Assembly (NCBI GenBank): GCA_015501605.1
Contig: JADNRZ010000008.1
Coordinates: forward strand, 310,001-374,000
Origin: Panaeolus papilionaceus
Taxonomy: Eukaryota; Basidiomycota; Agaricomycetes; Agaricales
DNA: 64,000 nucleotides
Direction: 5' to 3'
Shown here: one piece after another, positions 49,694 through 61,560 of the stretch
Layout: each line of letters starts with the position of its first letter
Numbering within the stretch: position 1 is the first letter of the stretch
The notes under the pieces: generated by a model
Seen by the model: only the letters and a program-made list of their open reading frames with translations
What the model was told of the DNA's origin: nothing
Database searches by the model: none
Program-made: the position numbers and the translations under genes

Positions 49694-50225
49694 ATGCACA
49701 AGTCGTCAAGAACCATTCGAGTCTCTTCGCGTTTGTTCATGTCTAAATCGAGCACAAGTGCAGCTTTGAAGCATTTCTTCGTGTATGCACCCGATACCGA
49801 GGGATCAATAGACCTACGCTATCAAGTCAGAGCGACGCATCTTGATAATATCAAACCTCTTATCGAGGCAGGGGTCGTTCGTGCGTAGTACATTGTTACT
49901 AATGACCGAATACTCAGTACTTATTCCCGAAAGTAACGCAGAGGTCGGAGGCATGATTGTCCAAACTGAAAAAGACGTTGGCAGTCCACGTCCTCAAGCG
50001 GCAGGCTCTCATTTGATGATCAAAGCTCAGTCGCTGGAAGAAGCCCGAACAATCATTGAAACAGATATTTACTATACGTCAGGCGTTGTAGGTGCTCTTA
50101 TTTGCTATTTACCCGACGGTTCTGATGACAAGTACACTTGCTTCTTGTTTTATTTTAACTTGAAGTGGGATAGGGAGCGAATTGTGATCCTACCTTTCAT
50201 ATCTGCTACCCCGTTCCCTCAGTAA
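49694..50225 (+). CDS. YCII-domain protein, tandem copy 2
   Basis: A paralogue of the gene just upstream. The start at 49694 gives a positively charged leader MHKSSRTIRVSSRLF, then ALKHFFVYAPDTEGSIDLRY and QVRATHLDNIKPLIEAGVV. An intron (GTGCGT...ACGCAG) lies at the same place as in copy 1, leading to VGGMIVQTEKDVGSPRPQ. AGSHLMIKAQSLEEARTIIE runs without the middle intron of copy 1, then ETDIYYTSGV and WDRERIVILPFISATPFPQ follow a GTAGGT intron. Stop 50223-50225. The domain is complete, so this is not a pseudogene. A longer upstream frame opening at 49637 is unlikely because the gap carries the copy 1 3' UTR. Function unknown. Confidence 0.83.
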
Positions 50226-50423
50226 AATACAATTGCCAGCAAAGCGTTTTTGTAAAGAAGGATACGTGTTTGAATGATTAACGCAGTTAACGTGTAAATC
50301 TAGTGATGACCGGTCAAAGGGTAACAAGGCAGTAGCCGAACACCGGAGTGTCATATGAGCACAAGTCTTTGCTCGCCGAATCTCTTCTCCAACTTGCTCT
50401 TGACCTGCTCTTTTATATTTGTA

Positions 50424-51621
50424 ATGTCCATCTATTTCCCCCGCGCTATCATTCAAAAAGGCTTGCGTTTTGCAAGTCCTATTGCTCATCGTACCCCCGT
50501 ATCTACTACTTTTGTTCGATTCATGTCTGCCAACCAAAAGTCCTATGAACACATCATCGTCTCTCGGCCGGATCCTTCAGTGGTCCTGGTAACCCTTAAC
50601 AGGCCCAAAGCTCTCAACGCTCTGTGTCGTGCACTTTTCTACGAACTCAATGAGGCCTTGCAAGAGGCTGACGCTGATGATGCCGTTGGAGCGATGGTGC
50701 TTACAGGCTCTGAACGTGCTTTCGCAGGTATGTCTCTTCCGTTTCTTCATCTGAGGGCGCGTAATTCTAAACTTTAACGTGGATATCCACAGCCGGAGCT
50801 GATATTAAGGAAATGAAGGATAAACAATGTGAGTATCATTATCCCACTCGTTTATAGCTCATCGAAATCTAATTCATTCGATCTTAGATGCGGATGTCTT
50901 CAAAAACAAATTCCTTGAGCATTGGACCGCCATTGCCAACTTGCGCAAACCCCTCATCGCAGCCGTCAGTGGATATGCAGTGAGTAAATTAGACCTATGT
51001 CTACATTTATATATCATTTCATATCCGCTCAACAATTCTCATAGCTTGGTGGGGGATGTGAACTCGCTCTCATGTGTGATATCATCCTTGCAGCTCCCAA
51101 TGCCAAATTTGGGCAGCCTGAAATCAATCTAGGAGTTATTCCTGGAGGTGGAGGCTCCCAACGCTTGGTCCATGCTATTGGAAAGTCCCGCGCCATGGAG
51201 CTTACCTTGACCGGCCGTCAGTTCACTGCCCAAGAAGCGTCAGACTGGGGCATGGTCAGCCGGGTCGTGGGTGAAGGTGAAGGGGAGGTTGTGAAGGAGG
51301 CAATCAACATGGCCAAGGAGATTTCCAGCAAGAGTCAGATTGCAGTTCAGGCAGGCAAAGAAGTTGTCAATGCTGGTACGTACAATTCGTTGGGGAATGA
51401 AAACAGCTGCTAATTATAATTCCCAATACAGCATACGAGTTGACATTACAGGAAGGTTTGAGGTTCGAGAGAAGAATTTTCCACGGCCTTTTCGCGACCA
51501 ATGACCAGAAAGAAGGTGTGTGTTTTGAAGGTATAAACCTACTACATCTATTGACATAACATAACGCAAAGGCATGACTGCATTTGTAGAGAAGAGAAAA
51601 GCCAACTTCACACACTCATAG
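50424..51621 (+). CDS. Mitochondrial enoyl-CoA hydratase (crotonase)
   Basis: Hydrates trans-2-enoyl-CoA in fatty acid beta-oxidation. From ATG 50424 the leader [20 protein letters not shown] is Arg-rich without acidic residues, fitting mitochondrial import; ATGs at 50355 and 50523 are alternatives. The domain gives [35 protein letters not shown] and the [16 protein letters not shown] block made by splicing (AVSGYA|LGGGCEL). The two catalytic Glu lie in [10 protein letters not shown] and [39 protein letters not shown] and the helical end ...[15 protein letters not shown] tail complete it; stop 51619-51621. Introns split it at five or six places. The family and triad-like Glu pair are clear; mitochondrial location is inferred. 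Confidence 0.9.
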
Positions 51622-51705
51622 GTGCTTTATATCGCCATTAGAAGAGATACCCATCGATTATATGTTAAGCGAGAATAAACAATATTTTCTGTTTCAAAGT
51701 GAACA

Positions 51706-52033
51706 TCATGTTGACCAAAGTAACGGTAGACTTTCCTTACATTGCGATGTCTGTCGCCAGCGAAAGACGCCTCCAACGACGAGAACTGGGAGAATGAGAC
51801 CATGTCTTCGGGCTCGTAGCGTGACGCGTACCTATTCCTAGTCCTGCCAACATTCGCTTTTGCATTGGCGTTCCCGGAGCAGACGCCCTCGACTGCCAGA
51901 TCGCGTACGAACCAGTGCCCGCTAGGACACTGGTCCCAATGATTCGACATGACAGGCATTCTTGCTTCGTGGAAGCATATCCCTGTTTGCCCTGTTTGTT
52001 CAAAGCCGCATCGTGGTGAGTGGTTTCCGACAT
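51706..52033 (-). CDS. Small membrane protein, DMAC1-like (DUF4536)
   Basis: A 93-residue protein from two exons, 52033-51832 and 51785-51706, joined by a 46-base GTACGC...CCCAG intron. The N-terminal half is polar; then comes QECLSCRIIGTSVLAGTGSY with a Cys-x2-Cys, AIWQSRASAPGTPMQKRML and, after the splice, LGIVLVVGGVFRWRQTSQ. Two membrane helices therefore flank a conserved loop. The CLSCRIIGT motif recalls the distal membrane-arm assembly complex protein 1 family (mitochondrial complex I assembly), which I assign cautiously from memory. Unspliced, the frame also stays open to 51737 but loses the second helix, so the spliced form is preferred. The gene is too short for most ORF callers. Confidence 0.62.
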
Positions 52034-54073
52034 GTCCGTGTCCTCTTTTCGCCCTGCTGAGTGTGTTAGTGGAGAATTTCGGCAACTGGCGCAATATTGG
52101 TTTAGTTGGTTTGTGGACAGTTTGTGGCCAGAGACCCATGTGGCTTTGTGCGGCCCTTAGGAGAACAGCGGACCGCGAACGGTCCGTGTCGGATCCTGTT
52201 CCGAATTTCTTTCCTCGAAACTCGAATATTGGTGTCCAACCTTTGACCTTATGAGTTGTCGAGACAACACTGGGGCTATAAGTAAAGGAGTTTATTTTTT
52301 CACGTCAACTCCTTTCGACATCTGACGATGATCACAAAAACATTCCATGATGGACTCCGAATTGCATCGTCGAGTGCCTCGTGTTTCCAATTGTGTTTCG
52401 CTGACTGGTTCAGCTTGCACGTCGAAACGACGCACGATTTGACTGGTGGTTATCTGGTGGCAATACTTATAATACTGACATGCCTGGGCCAATGTGTCTG
52501 TTTTGGGAGGCAGACCCCTCGACTAAACCTGGATCTTGGGGGGTTGTGCTGTGCACGCATATACATGCTCCAGGACCATCCACATGTTATCTCAAGTCTC
52601 GTGTTTCTCAGCGTATTTTTGAGGAAAGGTGAAGTTGGAAACTTACATCGTTTGATTAATCGTTCTGACCATTTTTAAGTGTTCCTGCTCTCCATCAGGA
52701 AGGATAACGACGTTGCATCTCAGTCATCACTCTAGTGGAACCGATGGAACACAGTCTGAACGCTAGAATAGTTCTCCCTTCAACAACGCGCCCAGCATAC
52801 TTGTGGGGCGACGTGGTTTAGATGCATTTACAATGCAGAACTATTTTCCCGCTTTCCTTCCCATTTCAAGGTGAGTCTGGCACATCGGTGCGATATGCCA
52901 CATTAATCATGCCGTCTGTCTCCAGAAATGTGTTATCGCGCTCCAGTACTGCGCCAACTTTGGATGATGGACTGGTAAATGGGGTTAAGCTGAATGTTTT
53001 GGACCCTTATAAAGCACAGCACTCTTGAGTTGACAAAGGTATTGAAGGGTCGCGTTTGATAATTCCCGTTAAACTCCTCGAGGGGCGAAATGAAAGGTTG
53101 GAATCGTCGCATCGGGTAATTACTTTTATCGAGAGCTTCACCCATCTTGAAGCTTCTTGGTACTTTTGCTCGACCATCAACAATGACAATAGCCACCGCA
53201 TCTGTTTGCCGCAATGTCGACGGTTGCAGTCAGTTGCAGTACCTGCACGGCGGAATAATGGTCTTCGATAGCGATCTATGACATGTACATCGCCCAGATG
53301 TTCTGAGTTCAGCTTGCAAAACCGTTATGACGACACATCTAAAGTGATTATGGAATGCGTACCTCAATTTTCCTCCCCTGACAGGGGTTACACGGCACGG
53401 ATATGTCAATTAATCCTATCAAGCTGCTCCATCCACAATGTTTGCTTCAAGAAAACGAGTTGATATAATTAAACCGAAGGATCTCCGTCACGTGTAGGGC
53501 GACATGTTAGGAAGAAGATTTTGGATAAACCGATTTAGCTCATGGGCAGTGGTGAATCGAGGTATGAAGAAGCTAAAGCCCGGCCATGATATCGGGTCAT
53601 TGTCTAAACCCGGCTGCCGCTATTCCCAGATGTTTATATGCACTCTTCAACCAAATTCATACCTCATCGTCTGTCACATGTAGGAATTGAAGCGGTTCAT
53701 CGAAATCGTTTAAATGGCGCCCCATAAAGTATGGGAGTCCCGCATCTCCACCCCATTTATTGTCATTCTCGATTCTGTCAACAGCAGGCAATCCCTCCTT
53801 GGTGGTCGCTATACGTGCTGCCATCTACATTTGGTTCTAGGAAAGCTTATTCTTGCTTGTGTATTATCTCTGCCTCATTCCCCTGCTTAACCTCTATAAT
53901 CCTATGTCGTGGGACACTTTCTCATCCAATACTCTGTGGCATCATCGAATTTTGGCTCAGCAGTGGTGGTCATGGGCTAGGGCGGTTCATCCCAATGTAC
54001 GAAATTACCTCGTCGATCAAAGTCAAAGCTCAATAACACTCCCCTGTTTTAATATGCTCACTAATAGGTTGTC
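52034..54073. other. 2 kb gene-poor region
   Basis: The longest stretch without a supported gene. It holds several short frames (up to 116 codons, plus strand, from 52328) with no recognised family, and a perfect 7-bp hairpin CGGACCG-CGAA-CGGTCCG at 52169-52186. A CTATAAGTA motif near 52275 could be a promoter element. Sequence near 53700-54070 may be the P450 promoter. No transposon ends or tRNA features found. Confidence 0.45.
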
Positions 54074-56338
54074 ATGCTGGGGCTCCCTGCCGCTGTCGCT
54101 CTCTTGACTTTCGTTCGCGCGATACTTCGGCGTACCACAGGCATCAGCGTGTCAAATGTCCCGGGACCTGAGCCAGAGTCCTTCCTCCTCGGTCGGTGTA
54201 TGCCAAAACTAACCGAGATAGCTGCTACTCACGAACTTCATACAGGCAACCTGCCAGAGATCTTTCAGAGCCAGGCGGGGGTACCCGATTTCAAGTATCA
54301 AAGCAAATTTGGCGACGTTGTCCGCGTCAAAGGCCCATTTGGGGTATTATTTCTCTCTTATATAACATCCCCGTGAACCCACGTAATTGACCTAAATACA
54401 TAGGAAGACCGTCTGCTCATCTCTGACCCCAAGGCACTACAATATATATTTCACACATCAGGTGATGATGTCGACCTTTGTACATGACTGTCGTGGACTC
54501 ACTTGCTGCAGGTTATGGATTTCTTAAATGGCCCGAACGGACGGAAATATCGCGGGTACTGATGGGAAGAGGACTTCTGTGGGCGGATGGTACTGTTTTT
54601 ATGCACGTTGCATTAGGTCGCTTCTCCGCTGACGGTTAGGTCAGGTGAAATTCACAAACGACAACGGAAAGTTATGCTCCCGGGTTTTGGAGGTACGCTT
54701 GCAAGTGATTGACAGCGTGTCTGTTTTAATAGCCTCCAACAGCACCCGAGTCCAAATCATTTGTCCCAATATTTCGACGCGTAAGCGCTCAGGTAAACTC
54801 GGTCTTTTCGCTCCAACACACTCTCAAAGTAACACTGTGGTCATTGCCCCCTTAGCTGACCGAGAGATGGGCTGATCTTATCGCCGCCTCTCCGGATCAA
54901 TCTGTTGTTCTCAATGTCGCTTCCTGGCTATCTCGAGCGACGATGGATTCGATTGGCGAAGGTTGGTCACCATTCAGAATCCCAGTCAAATATCGTTAAC
55001 TTTGAATACAGCCGCATTCGATTGTCACTTTGGCGCCTTGGCAAACCTGGATAACGAGTTTATGAAGGCTTACCTTGGTCTGATGTAGGTCGAAAGTGAA
55101 TTCAGCTTCGAAATTCATCCGCTCAGCCAATTGTCATAGGTCGGATACTCTTGGATCTCCGCCCAAGTCTGCCATCCTCATGCAGACATTGTTGCCGGTC
55201 TGGGCCCTGAACTTAATGTCCAAGTATTCTCAGGCAAGAAATCTCGTTCACGCTCGACATACTGCCAAATTGGCAAATGCTATGACAAAGGAATTTCTCG
55301 ACTCAAAGGCGGAGGCACTCCTGCAGGGAAAAGGCAACAAGGATGTTCTTTCTCTTCTCGGTGGGTAGACTTGTCTACCGAAATCCATATGGGATTGTAT
55401 TGATCTTCTGTTAGTGAAAGCAAATAATTCGGAGAAAGCGTCGACCCGACTGACGGACGAAGAAATGCTGGCACAAGTTCGGTTAGTATTCTTTCGATCT
55501 TTGCTCGGTGATTGTAGGTCCTCAGGTGTTGTTATTTCTACAGAACACTGCTTCTAGCTGGCCACGAGACGAGTGCGACCACGTTATGCTGGGTTCTTTT
55601 GGAGCTCGCTCGGCACCCTGATATACAAGAGAAACTGCGACAAGAAATTAGAGAAACCGAAAGAAACATTCACGAGAGAGGGGACGCCGATTTTACAGCG
55701 AATGACTTTGAATCGATGCGGTACCTGGTGGCAGTAATCAAGGAATCAATGCGTTTCCATCCAGCCCTCTATCATAACTACCGTCAGGCCGTCAATGACG
55801 ATGTGTTGCCACTTTCGAAGCCTATAATAACTACGGATGGCAAAAAACTAACTGAGCTACCGATTCCAAAAGGCACCAAGACAATATTATCGATAGCAGC
55901 CTACAACAGGTGTGTCCCACTAAAGGCGCTTTCTCACTGTCTAATTTATTGCCTCCAGAAATACGGAACTATTTGGCGAAGACGCTCACATCTACAACCC
56001 GGATAGGTGGCTTGAGCGTACGGAGAGAAAGGGCCCTGCTTTGGGTGTTCACGGTAACTTGTACGGCTTTCGAATCGGTGATTCTGTCCTTCGATGACTA
56101 ACACATATTCAGATTGACATTCGCGGGAGGCGTTCGAGCGTGCATTGGGTGGCGATTCGCACTTTATGAAGTATACGCACTCACAGTTGAAATTATCAAC
56201 AACTTCCAGCTTTCCACAACCCCAGACTTACAGAGACTTAGAAGAGAAGCATGTCTCGTTATGATTCCAACTCTAGAGGGGGAACAGTTAAAGGGAGAGA
56301 ATCTTCCTCTGCGCATTAGTCTGGCACCAAGGGATTAG
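54074..56338 (+). CDS. Cytochrome P450 monooxygenase
   Basis: A microsomal heme-thiolate oxygenase, probably of xenobiotic or secondary metabolism. The start at 54074 gives the anchor MLGLPAAVALLTFVRAIL, then the P-rich hinge NVPGPEPESFLLG. After introns come GYGFLKWPERTEISRVLMGR, RQRKVMLPGFG, the I-helix TLLLAGHETSATTLCWVLLE and the ExxR helix AVIKESMRFHPALY. Then NPDRWLERTERKGP is followed by the heme loop LTFAGGVRACIGWRFALYE, whose Cys is the heme ligand. The heme exon is reached by a GTACGG donor that keeps GNLLTFAGG in frame. The C-terminus ...LRISLAPRD stops at 56338. Length is about 510-530 residues over ten introns. No frameshift was seen, but I could not check every splice site. Confidence 0.9.
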
Positions 56339-56658
56339 CTTTTATTCAGTACTTTTCTCTCACTTTGTTTTCACTTCCCCTCCCTTCTTGTTTACATACT
56401 GTACCCGATATTGTAACGAAAATCAAGAATTCCGCTTAACTTCGAAACTTTATTCAATGCCAGCGCTTGCATGATCGCCCTTCATTGCCATATTCTGGTT
56501 ATATCTTCCCAGTTGTGCAGAAATCATGACATTTAGGGGTGTCAGCCTTGTTGCTGCAATATAAAGCACGTGAGGAATAAGATGTGAGTGTCATCCTATA
56601 GCCTATAGGCCACAAAAGGAAAGTAAGCTACCATTTTACCTTGGTCACCGTCTTGACT
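56339..56658 (+). promoter_or_regulatory. Spacer and promoter of the Mtf2-like gene
   Basis: This 320-base spacer separates two plus-strand genes. It contains pyrimidine-rich stretches and the 3' end of the P450 transcript. No TATA box was obvious. Confidence 0.35.
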
Positions 56659-57868
56659 ATGTTTTCAATTTCTTGCAGGGCTGCAGTTCCATTTTCTAAA
56701 GGTAAGTCATTCAGAACGATAAAGTGAAATATAAAAATATTCTCATAACGTTTAGCAATCCAGCGCTCAAAACCTTCATATGCATGCATTTTGGTGGCAT
56801 GTCCTAACCGTGTATGGGCCTACAAGCAAGGGTATATGCGAACGATGTGCGTCATCTCCAATGAATACGACCAATAGACAACTAAATTTCAATAGACACT
56901 CATCATCCAAGTCAATTTTCAACGGGGATGATACCTGGGACCGAATTCTGGCGGAACTAGACAAACCCGAACCTCGTCATGCAACACCGAAACCCAGAAA
57001 CCCACCCCAACGTCAGGCAGCACCGCGTCAGTCTATAACCAAACGCGAAACGAAGTTGCTCTCAGACATGCTGACCAGAATATTGGACAACAAGCCCGCT
57101 GAGAAGGATGAGGTTCGTCTTGGTTTAGGAAGAGGCAAATTACAGGACATATTTGGGCAACTGCACCGGCATCGACCTAACACACGAAGCACCGACGAGT
57201 CCACCGTTCAAGAAATGTTGGATATAAAGAAGGAACAGATGTCCTTATGTGAAAACGACATACAACTTTTGGAATGGGCACAGGAGAATGTTTTTGGGGA
57301 GTCTATTGCGTTTGAAGAAACGGCGAAAAAGGCGATGAAAGATGCCGCCCAGGAGGGCAAAGTAACTCGACTACCAACACTGCAACCGCCCACGTATCCA
57401 CACATGATTGCAGCTCTCATGAAAACGTTCAGGGAACGCTATCGAGATCCTCACCTTGCCCTCGCCATATTCAATCACGCACAAAATCTATCCATCATTT
57501 CTTACGTATTTGGGTGTTCCACCGATGCATATAACGAGCTACTTGAAACGCGCTGGTCGTGTTTTCACGACATGCGAGGAGTCCTGGAAGCACTAGAGGA
57601 AATGAAGGTCAATGCAGTCCCTGTCAACGCGAAAACGCGTACAATCGTTGACAGGATGCGGGCCGACATCAACCAAAGTAAGGAGTCCATCGATCCCAGC
57701 ACATGGGAACTCCTTCAGCGGATTGAAGAGACGATGGTTGTTAAAGGTCAGAAAGAGCCATGGGACTCCTGGAAAAACGAGTTGTGGGATGATGATACAG
57801 CGTTCGACAATTGGGATTTTGCGTCATCCAAAAAAGCAAGTACTTCAAAACGGGGTTGGGGTTCGTAA
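56659..57868 (+). CDS. Mitochondrial Mtf2-like protein
   Basis: A mitochondrial matrix protein of the fungal Mtf2/Nam1 group, linked to expression of mitochondrial transcripts. I start it at 56659 with a 43-base exon reading MFSISCRAAVPFSK, a basic amphipathic presequence. A second exon (56756-56831) is followed by a GTATATG...CAATAG intron that opens the long coding exon (56878-57868), giving 369 residues. An unspliced reading from 56780 is longer at the N-terminus but lacks the presequence. The Mtf2-type core reads YPHMIAALMKTFRERYRDPH, LALAIFNHAQNLSIISYVFG and CFHDMRGVLEALEEMKVNAV. The N-terminal part is disordered and rich in Pro and Arg. Exact molecular role in this fungus is inferred. 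Confidence 0.75.
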
Positions 57869-58103
57869 GTATATGTAGTAAATACAACCATTTTCGGCGG
57901 CTAATATTCACTTTACCGATGTTATTGACACTACATACATTCCTACTATTACGATATTCCTAGGTATGAAGTCAAATGAAGTAATCCATTTCAAGAAGGA
58001 GGTATAGAAATAAAACAAGAAATCGAAAGAGATATAACAACCAAAATAACGTCGGGATGTTTGAGATTCATCCCTACACGCCACATGCATACCATTACAA
58101 AAT

Positions 58104-61100
58104 CTATTGATTCGGGCGACGAGCGCGGTTTCTAGGTGTTTTGGGCACAGGGACACTTGCAACCGCACCCAGGCCATGGACAGGTTTATAATTATTGTCC
58201 ACTTCATCGCAGCGAAGATGTAGCAACAGGTTGTAAACAAAGATCTGCTCATATCTATAGCAAATAAGGCGAAGCCACAAGATGCATAAATTGAGATTAC
58301 TCACTGGGCATTTGTAAAAACCACAGCCATCGAGTCAGAGTTGCAGCGTAGAAGGTTCGGAGCCATAACCAAGGCCAAGTTTGCAGGTGTCATCTTTGTC
58401 AAAGCTTGCGTCCTTTCCTCCAAGAATAGTTGGAGGAAGCTAACGACAAAAAGCACGACGCGTCGGTTAATTGTTGGTAGCCTTTCTACGATTTGAACGC
58501 AGGATTCAGGGTCTTTCGAGTTCTGGATCGCTTCGTTGTATAGTTCTTCGGGAACCAAAGGATCGCAGAGCTCGCGGAGCCAGAGTTTCAAGAGCGATGC
58601 GAGAATATGCGGGTCATCCACGCCATCGAGCGTGTAATAACCACGGTCGATCCGCAATTTGAGGGCTGAAACAGAGTCGTTATCTCCGGGCACGCGAAAA
58701 ATACCTTCCGACTTCGTGCCTCCAAGTGCGAGAATACCGTCCGCAAGAAAGGGGAGAATGATTGGTATCTTTTGATGGGGATAATTTCGCTCCTGAAGGC
58801 GAATAATAGCGTCCAGAGATTCGCCGAAGGTTGAAGGATTGAAGGCGGCATCCTGGGGGCCGAGAATCAGAACCGAGAACAAGGACAAAGGGACGAGAAA
58901 ATCTCACTGATGCTGTCTCGATCTCAGCGATGCTAGGGGGTTTCCCCCTTGGGCCTTTCTTCGAAATCATCACCAATCGACGGAGGCAATGTTTGGCCAT
59001 GACATCAACTCGCCCTTCTTGGTGTGTCGTATGTTGCTGAATAAATGTTCGGAGATAAGTCTCAAAGTTTTTGGACGGCGGGAAAGTTATTAGAAGAACA
59101 CAGAGAAGCTGCCATCCCTTGAAGATGCTCTCCCTATGAGAAAACATTGTCAGATTCCATTTGGTATAATTGCCATCCCTGGACTGACTTGCTCGGATTT
59201 CCGGTCAACTGTTTCATGACATGGCAGTAAATTTCGTCCCGCAGTTCACCGTGTGTAAGACCTTCGCCTAAAAGCCACCTTTCTTCTTCGAGGATTCCAA
59301 GGGTTTGGGTCGACAAAGACGTCGACGACATGTTGAAAGAAGAGACCATTGAGACATGACTGTCAGGTTGTAATCTCAAATTCACGGGCTTCTCGCGCTC
59401 CCGATCACCCATTATATGTTGAATCACTTTGAAAACCTTGATGGCATTTTTGTGCAGGTTCCGGTTAATCACAAGTAGGGACGAAGTGAGGGGAGTCTAG
59501 GGAACGATAAGTATTATGAAATGAGGCAAAGAACACAATGCCATGATACATACTTTTTGCCAAGTCATGAGCTGAGCCACTGGTACCCGCCTTCGAAATA
59601 TGAACCCGGTACGATGTGTAGAAAAGTACTGTCTGGCATAATCCGACTCTGAGAACAGTTGAATGTCCGACGCAAGGTCATGAGGTAAAATAGGATACGC
59701 CCTGAGGTCAACCGCTGTTAGACAAGTTCACAAGCAGCAAAGAATATGACCTACCCAGATGGCAGAGTAGCCATAGAACCGCGGCTTGCCGGAATTTTTG
59801 ACTCCACGAGAACTGGTTTGCCAGTGGCCCGATTCTTAACTGGGCTCATTTGCAAGGTTGCGGCTAAAGAAAAAAAGAATGAATTAACATGGGAAAGCCC
59901 CCTGTGCCGACAAAACTAACCATGGTTCAAAATTGGAGCGCTGATACCCTTCCCACCGACTGTTGGCCGATGTTGAGGAGGTTCGGGTACAGGACGGGAA
60001 GGGGACGGTGGAATTTCCCGATTCTGGCGACGGGGGGTCGATGGAATATCGTCAGAGATCGAGCTGTGTCCATAGGTGCTGCTCGGTGCTAGTGAGGAGC
60101 CAGACATGCCACTTTGGTTGAAAATATCGCCATTCTCGGACGGCGGATGGCTGAGAATCTCTATGGCTGCGTCAAGGCTCTGCGCTTGCTTTATTTTGGG
60201 CGCGGCATACAATGTTGTTTTGGATCGCGACCGAGGACTGGACTCTGGACTCGGGGTTTGACCACCTAACATATCCTTCTCAGAAGAAGGTCCTGAGGAT
60301 TGTTGAAGGGGCGTGGATGGCCCATTGCTGCCAGTCATTCCAAAGTTCTGTGAGCGCTTATGAGAGGACGATGGCGAGGGTGGGGTGGACACATCAGTCG
60401 CATTCGGGGAGCCAGGTATAGGGGTTAGCTGGACGCTGATGACATTGTGTCGCTTCGATACTGGTGGCGGATTTGGAGAGCCATGGTCCCCAGACATAGA
60501 TCTTCGTGTTATTCGAGGATTAGTGGTCCCATTAGTTTGTGATGCAAGAAGTTCGTGAATAGATTCCTGAAATCAATGAATCAGTGATGATCTTACGTTG
60601 CAAATATAATGATTTCAAACCCGGTTGTGAGCTGGTATATATTTCGCAAAGTGATCGAAGGTAGTTTGGGACAGCCTACGACCCACAGCGGTATTCTGTA
60701 AAAGATGCACAAGATAAATCAGGCAGACTGCATCATGCAAGTGCAGTTGATATTACCTGTAAAATGCCCAATGGTATCACGAATCCAGTAGGTCTCTCCC
60801 ATACAGTTTCCCCAGTCTTGGTTTGATAGTAGTAGGGTAGTCCACCTCTCGACTCATCTGCGAGCTCCCACCACTCTCCCTCTTCACTGGGGGGTAGTCT
60901 GATAGCGAGTACGTTAGTTTGATAGTCAGAAAATATTTCAGAAAGACGCACACAAAGGTACCAGCAGGTGGATCCCAGCTAACTTGTCCTGTAGCTGGAC
61001 ATGCAAAGAAATGAGTCTGTGACTAGAAAAGTAAAAATAAAAATAATCAGAAAAAACCACCGCGTAATGATTCATTTTAAAGGCTACCTGAGGATCTATG

Positions 61101-61327
61101 AGCGTTACCCAAAAGTTGGCACCCCAAGTCGCGTCATCTCCGTCCGAAGCAGCGGAACGGGGAGATGGTCGTACTGGAGACTCCTTCCCAGCAGTTACAG
61201 GGGATTTTGCTGTATTCGTAGCGCTTTGTGGTCTTCTTGGAGGCGAAGACGGACTGACAAGACCATTAGCTGAAGGTGGAGAAGATCCATGTTGGACAGG
61301 TATATTTGTTGCAACAGACAAAGGCAT
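58104..61327 (-). CDS. WW-MyTH4-RhoGAP protein
   Basis: A Rho-family GTPase-activating protein with scaffolding domains, similar in domain order to ARHGAP39/Vilse. From 61327 it opens MPLSVATNIPVQHGSSPPSA. A first WW-like module gives NFWVTLIDPQ...ACPATGQVSWDPP; a second WW reads GEWWELADESRGGLPYYYQT and KTGETVWERPTGF. A long disordered Ser/Pro region follows (TPTPGSPNATDVSTPPSPSS-type repeats). The MyTH4 part carries HKNAIKVFKVIQHIMGDRER, GLTHGELRDEIYCHVMKQLT, then NFETYLRTFIQQ. The RhoGAP domain has IPIILPFLADGILALGGTKS, EGIFRVPGDNDSVSALKLRI and the catalytic Arg in GIFRVPG, ending MAPNLLRCNSDSMAVVFTNA. Stop 58104-58106. About eight introns. The acidic-poor tail after the GAP domain is short. 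Confidence 0.87.
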
Positions 61328-61560
61328 GGCAAGAAAATGAAGAGAAAAGACCTAGAGAATTGAAACTGAAAATTAATGGGTATAGAAATTGAACAAAAGA
61401 TAAGCAAAGATGTGGATTAATTTTTTGATAAATTGTGGGTTTATAAAAACATAATGGTGGTGGTAGTTGTGGAGAGTCAGTTAGTGACAGGGTCATCCCA
61501 GAATTGGCACTTGTAATGCTCAACAACGATTTCATTTCATTTAATTGACCAATGATTAGA

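Noticed and set aside
51627..52139. 170-codon antisense frame without membrane helices
   Set aside because: The overlapping spliced DMAC1-like frame has family-type motifs; this one does not.
52328..52678. 116-codon frame, possible small secreted protein
   Set aside because: There is no convincing signal peptide, family motif or splice context; a TATA-like site upstream alone is not enough.
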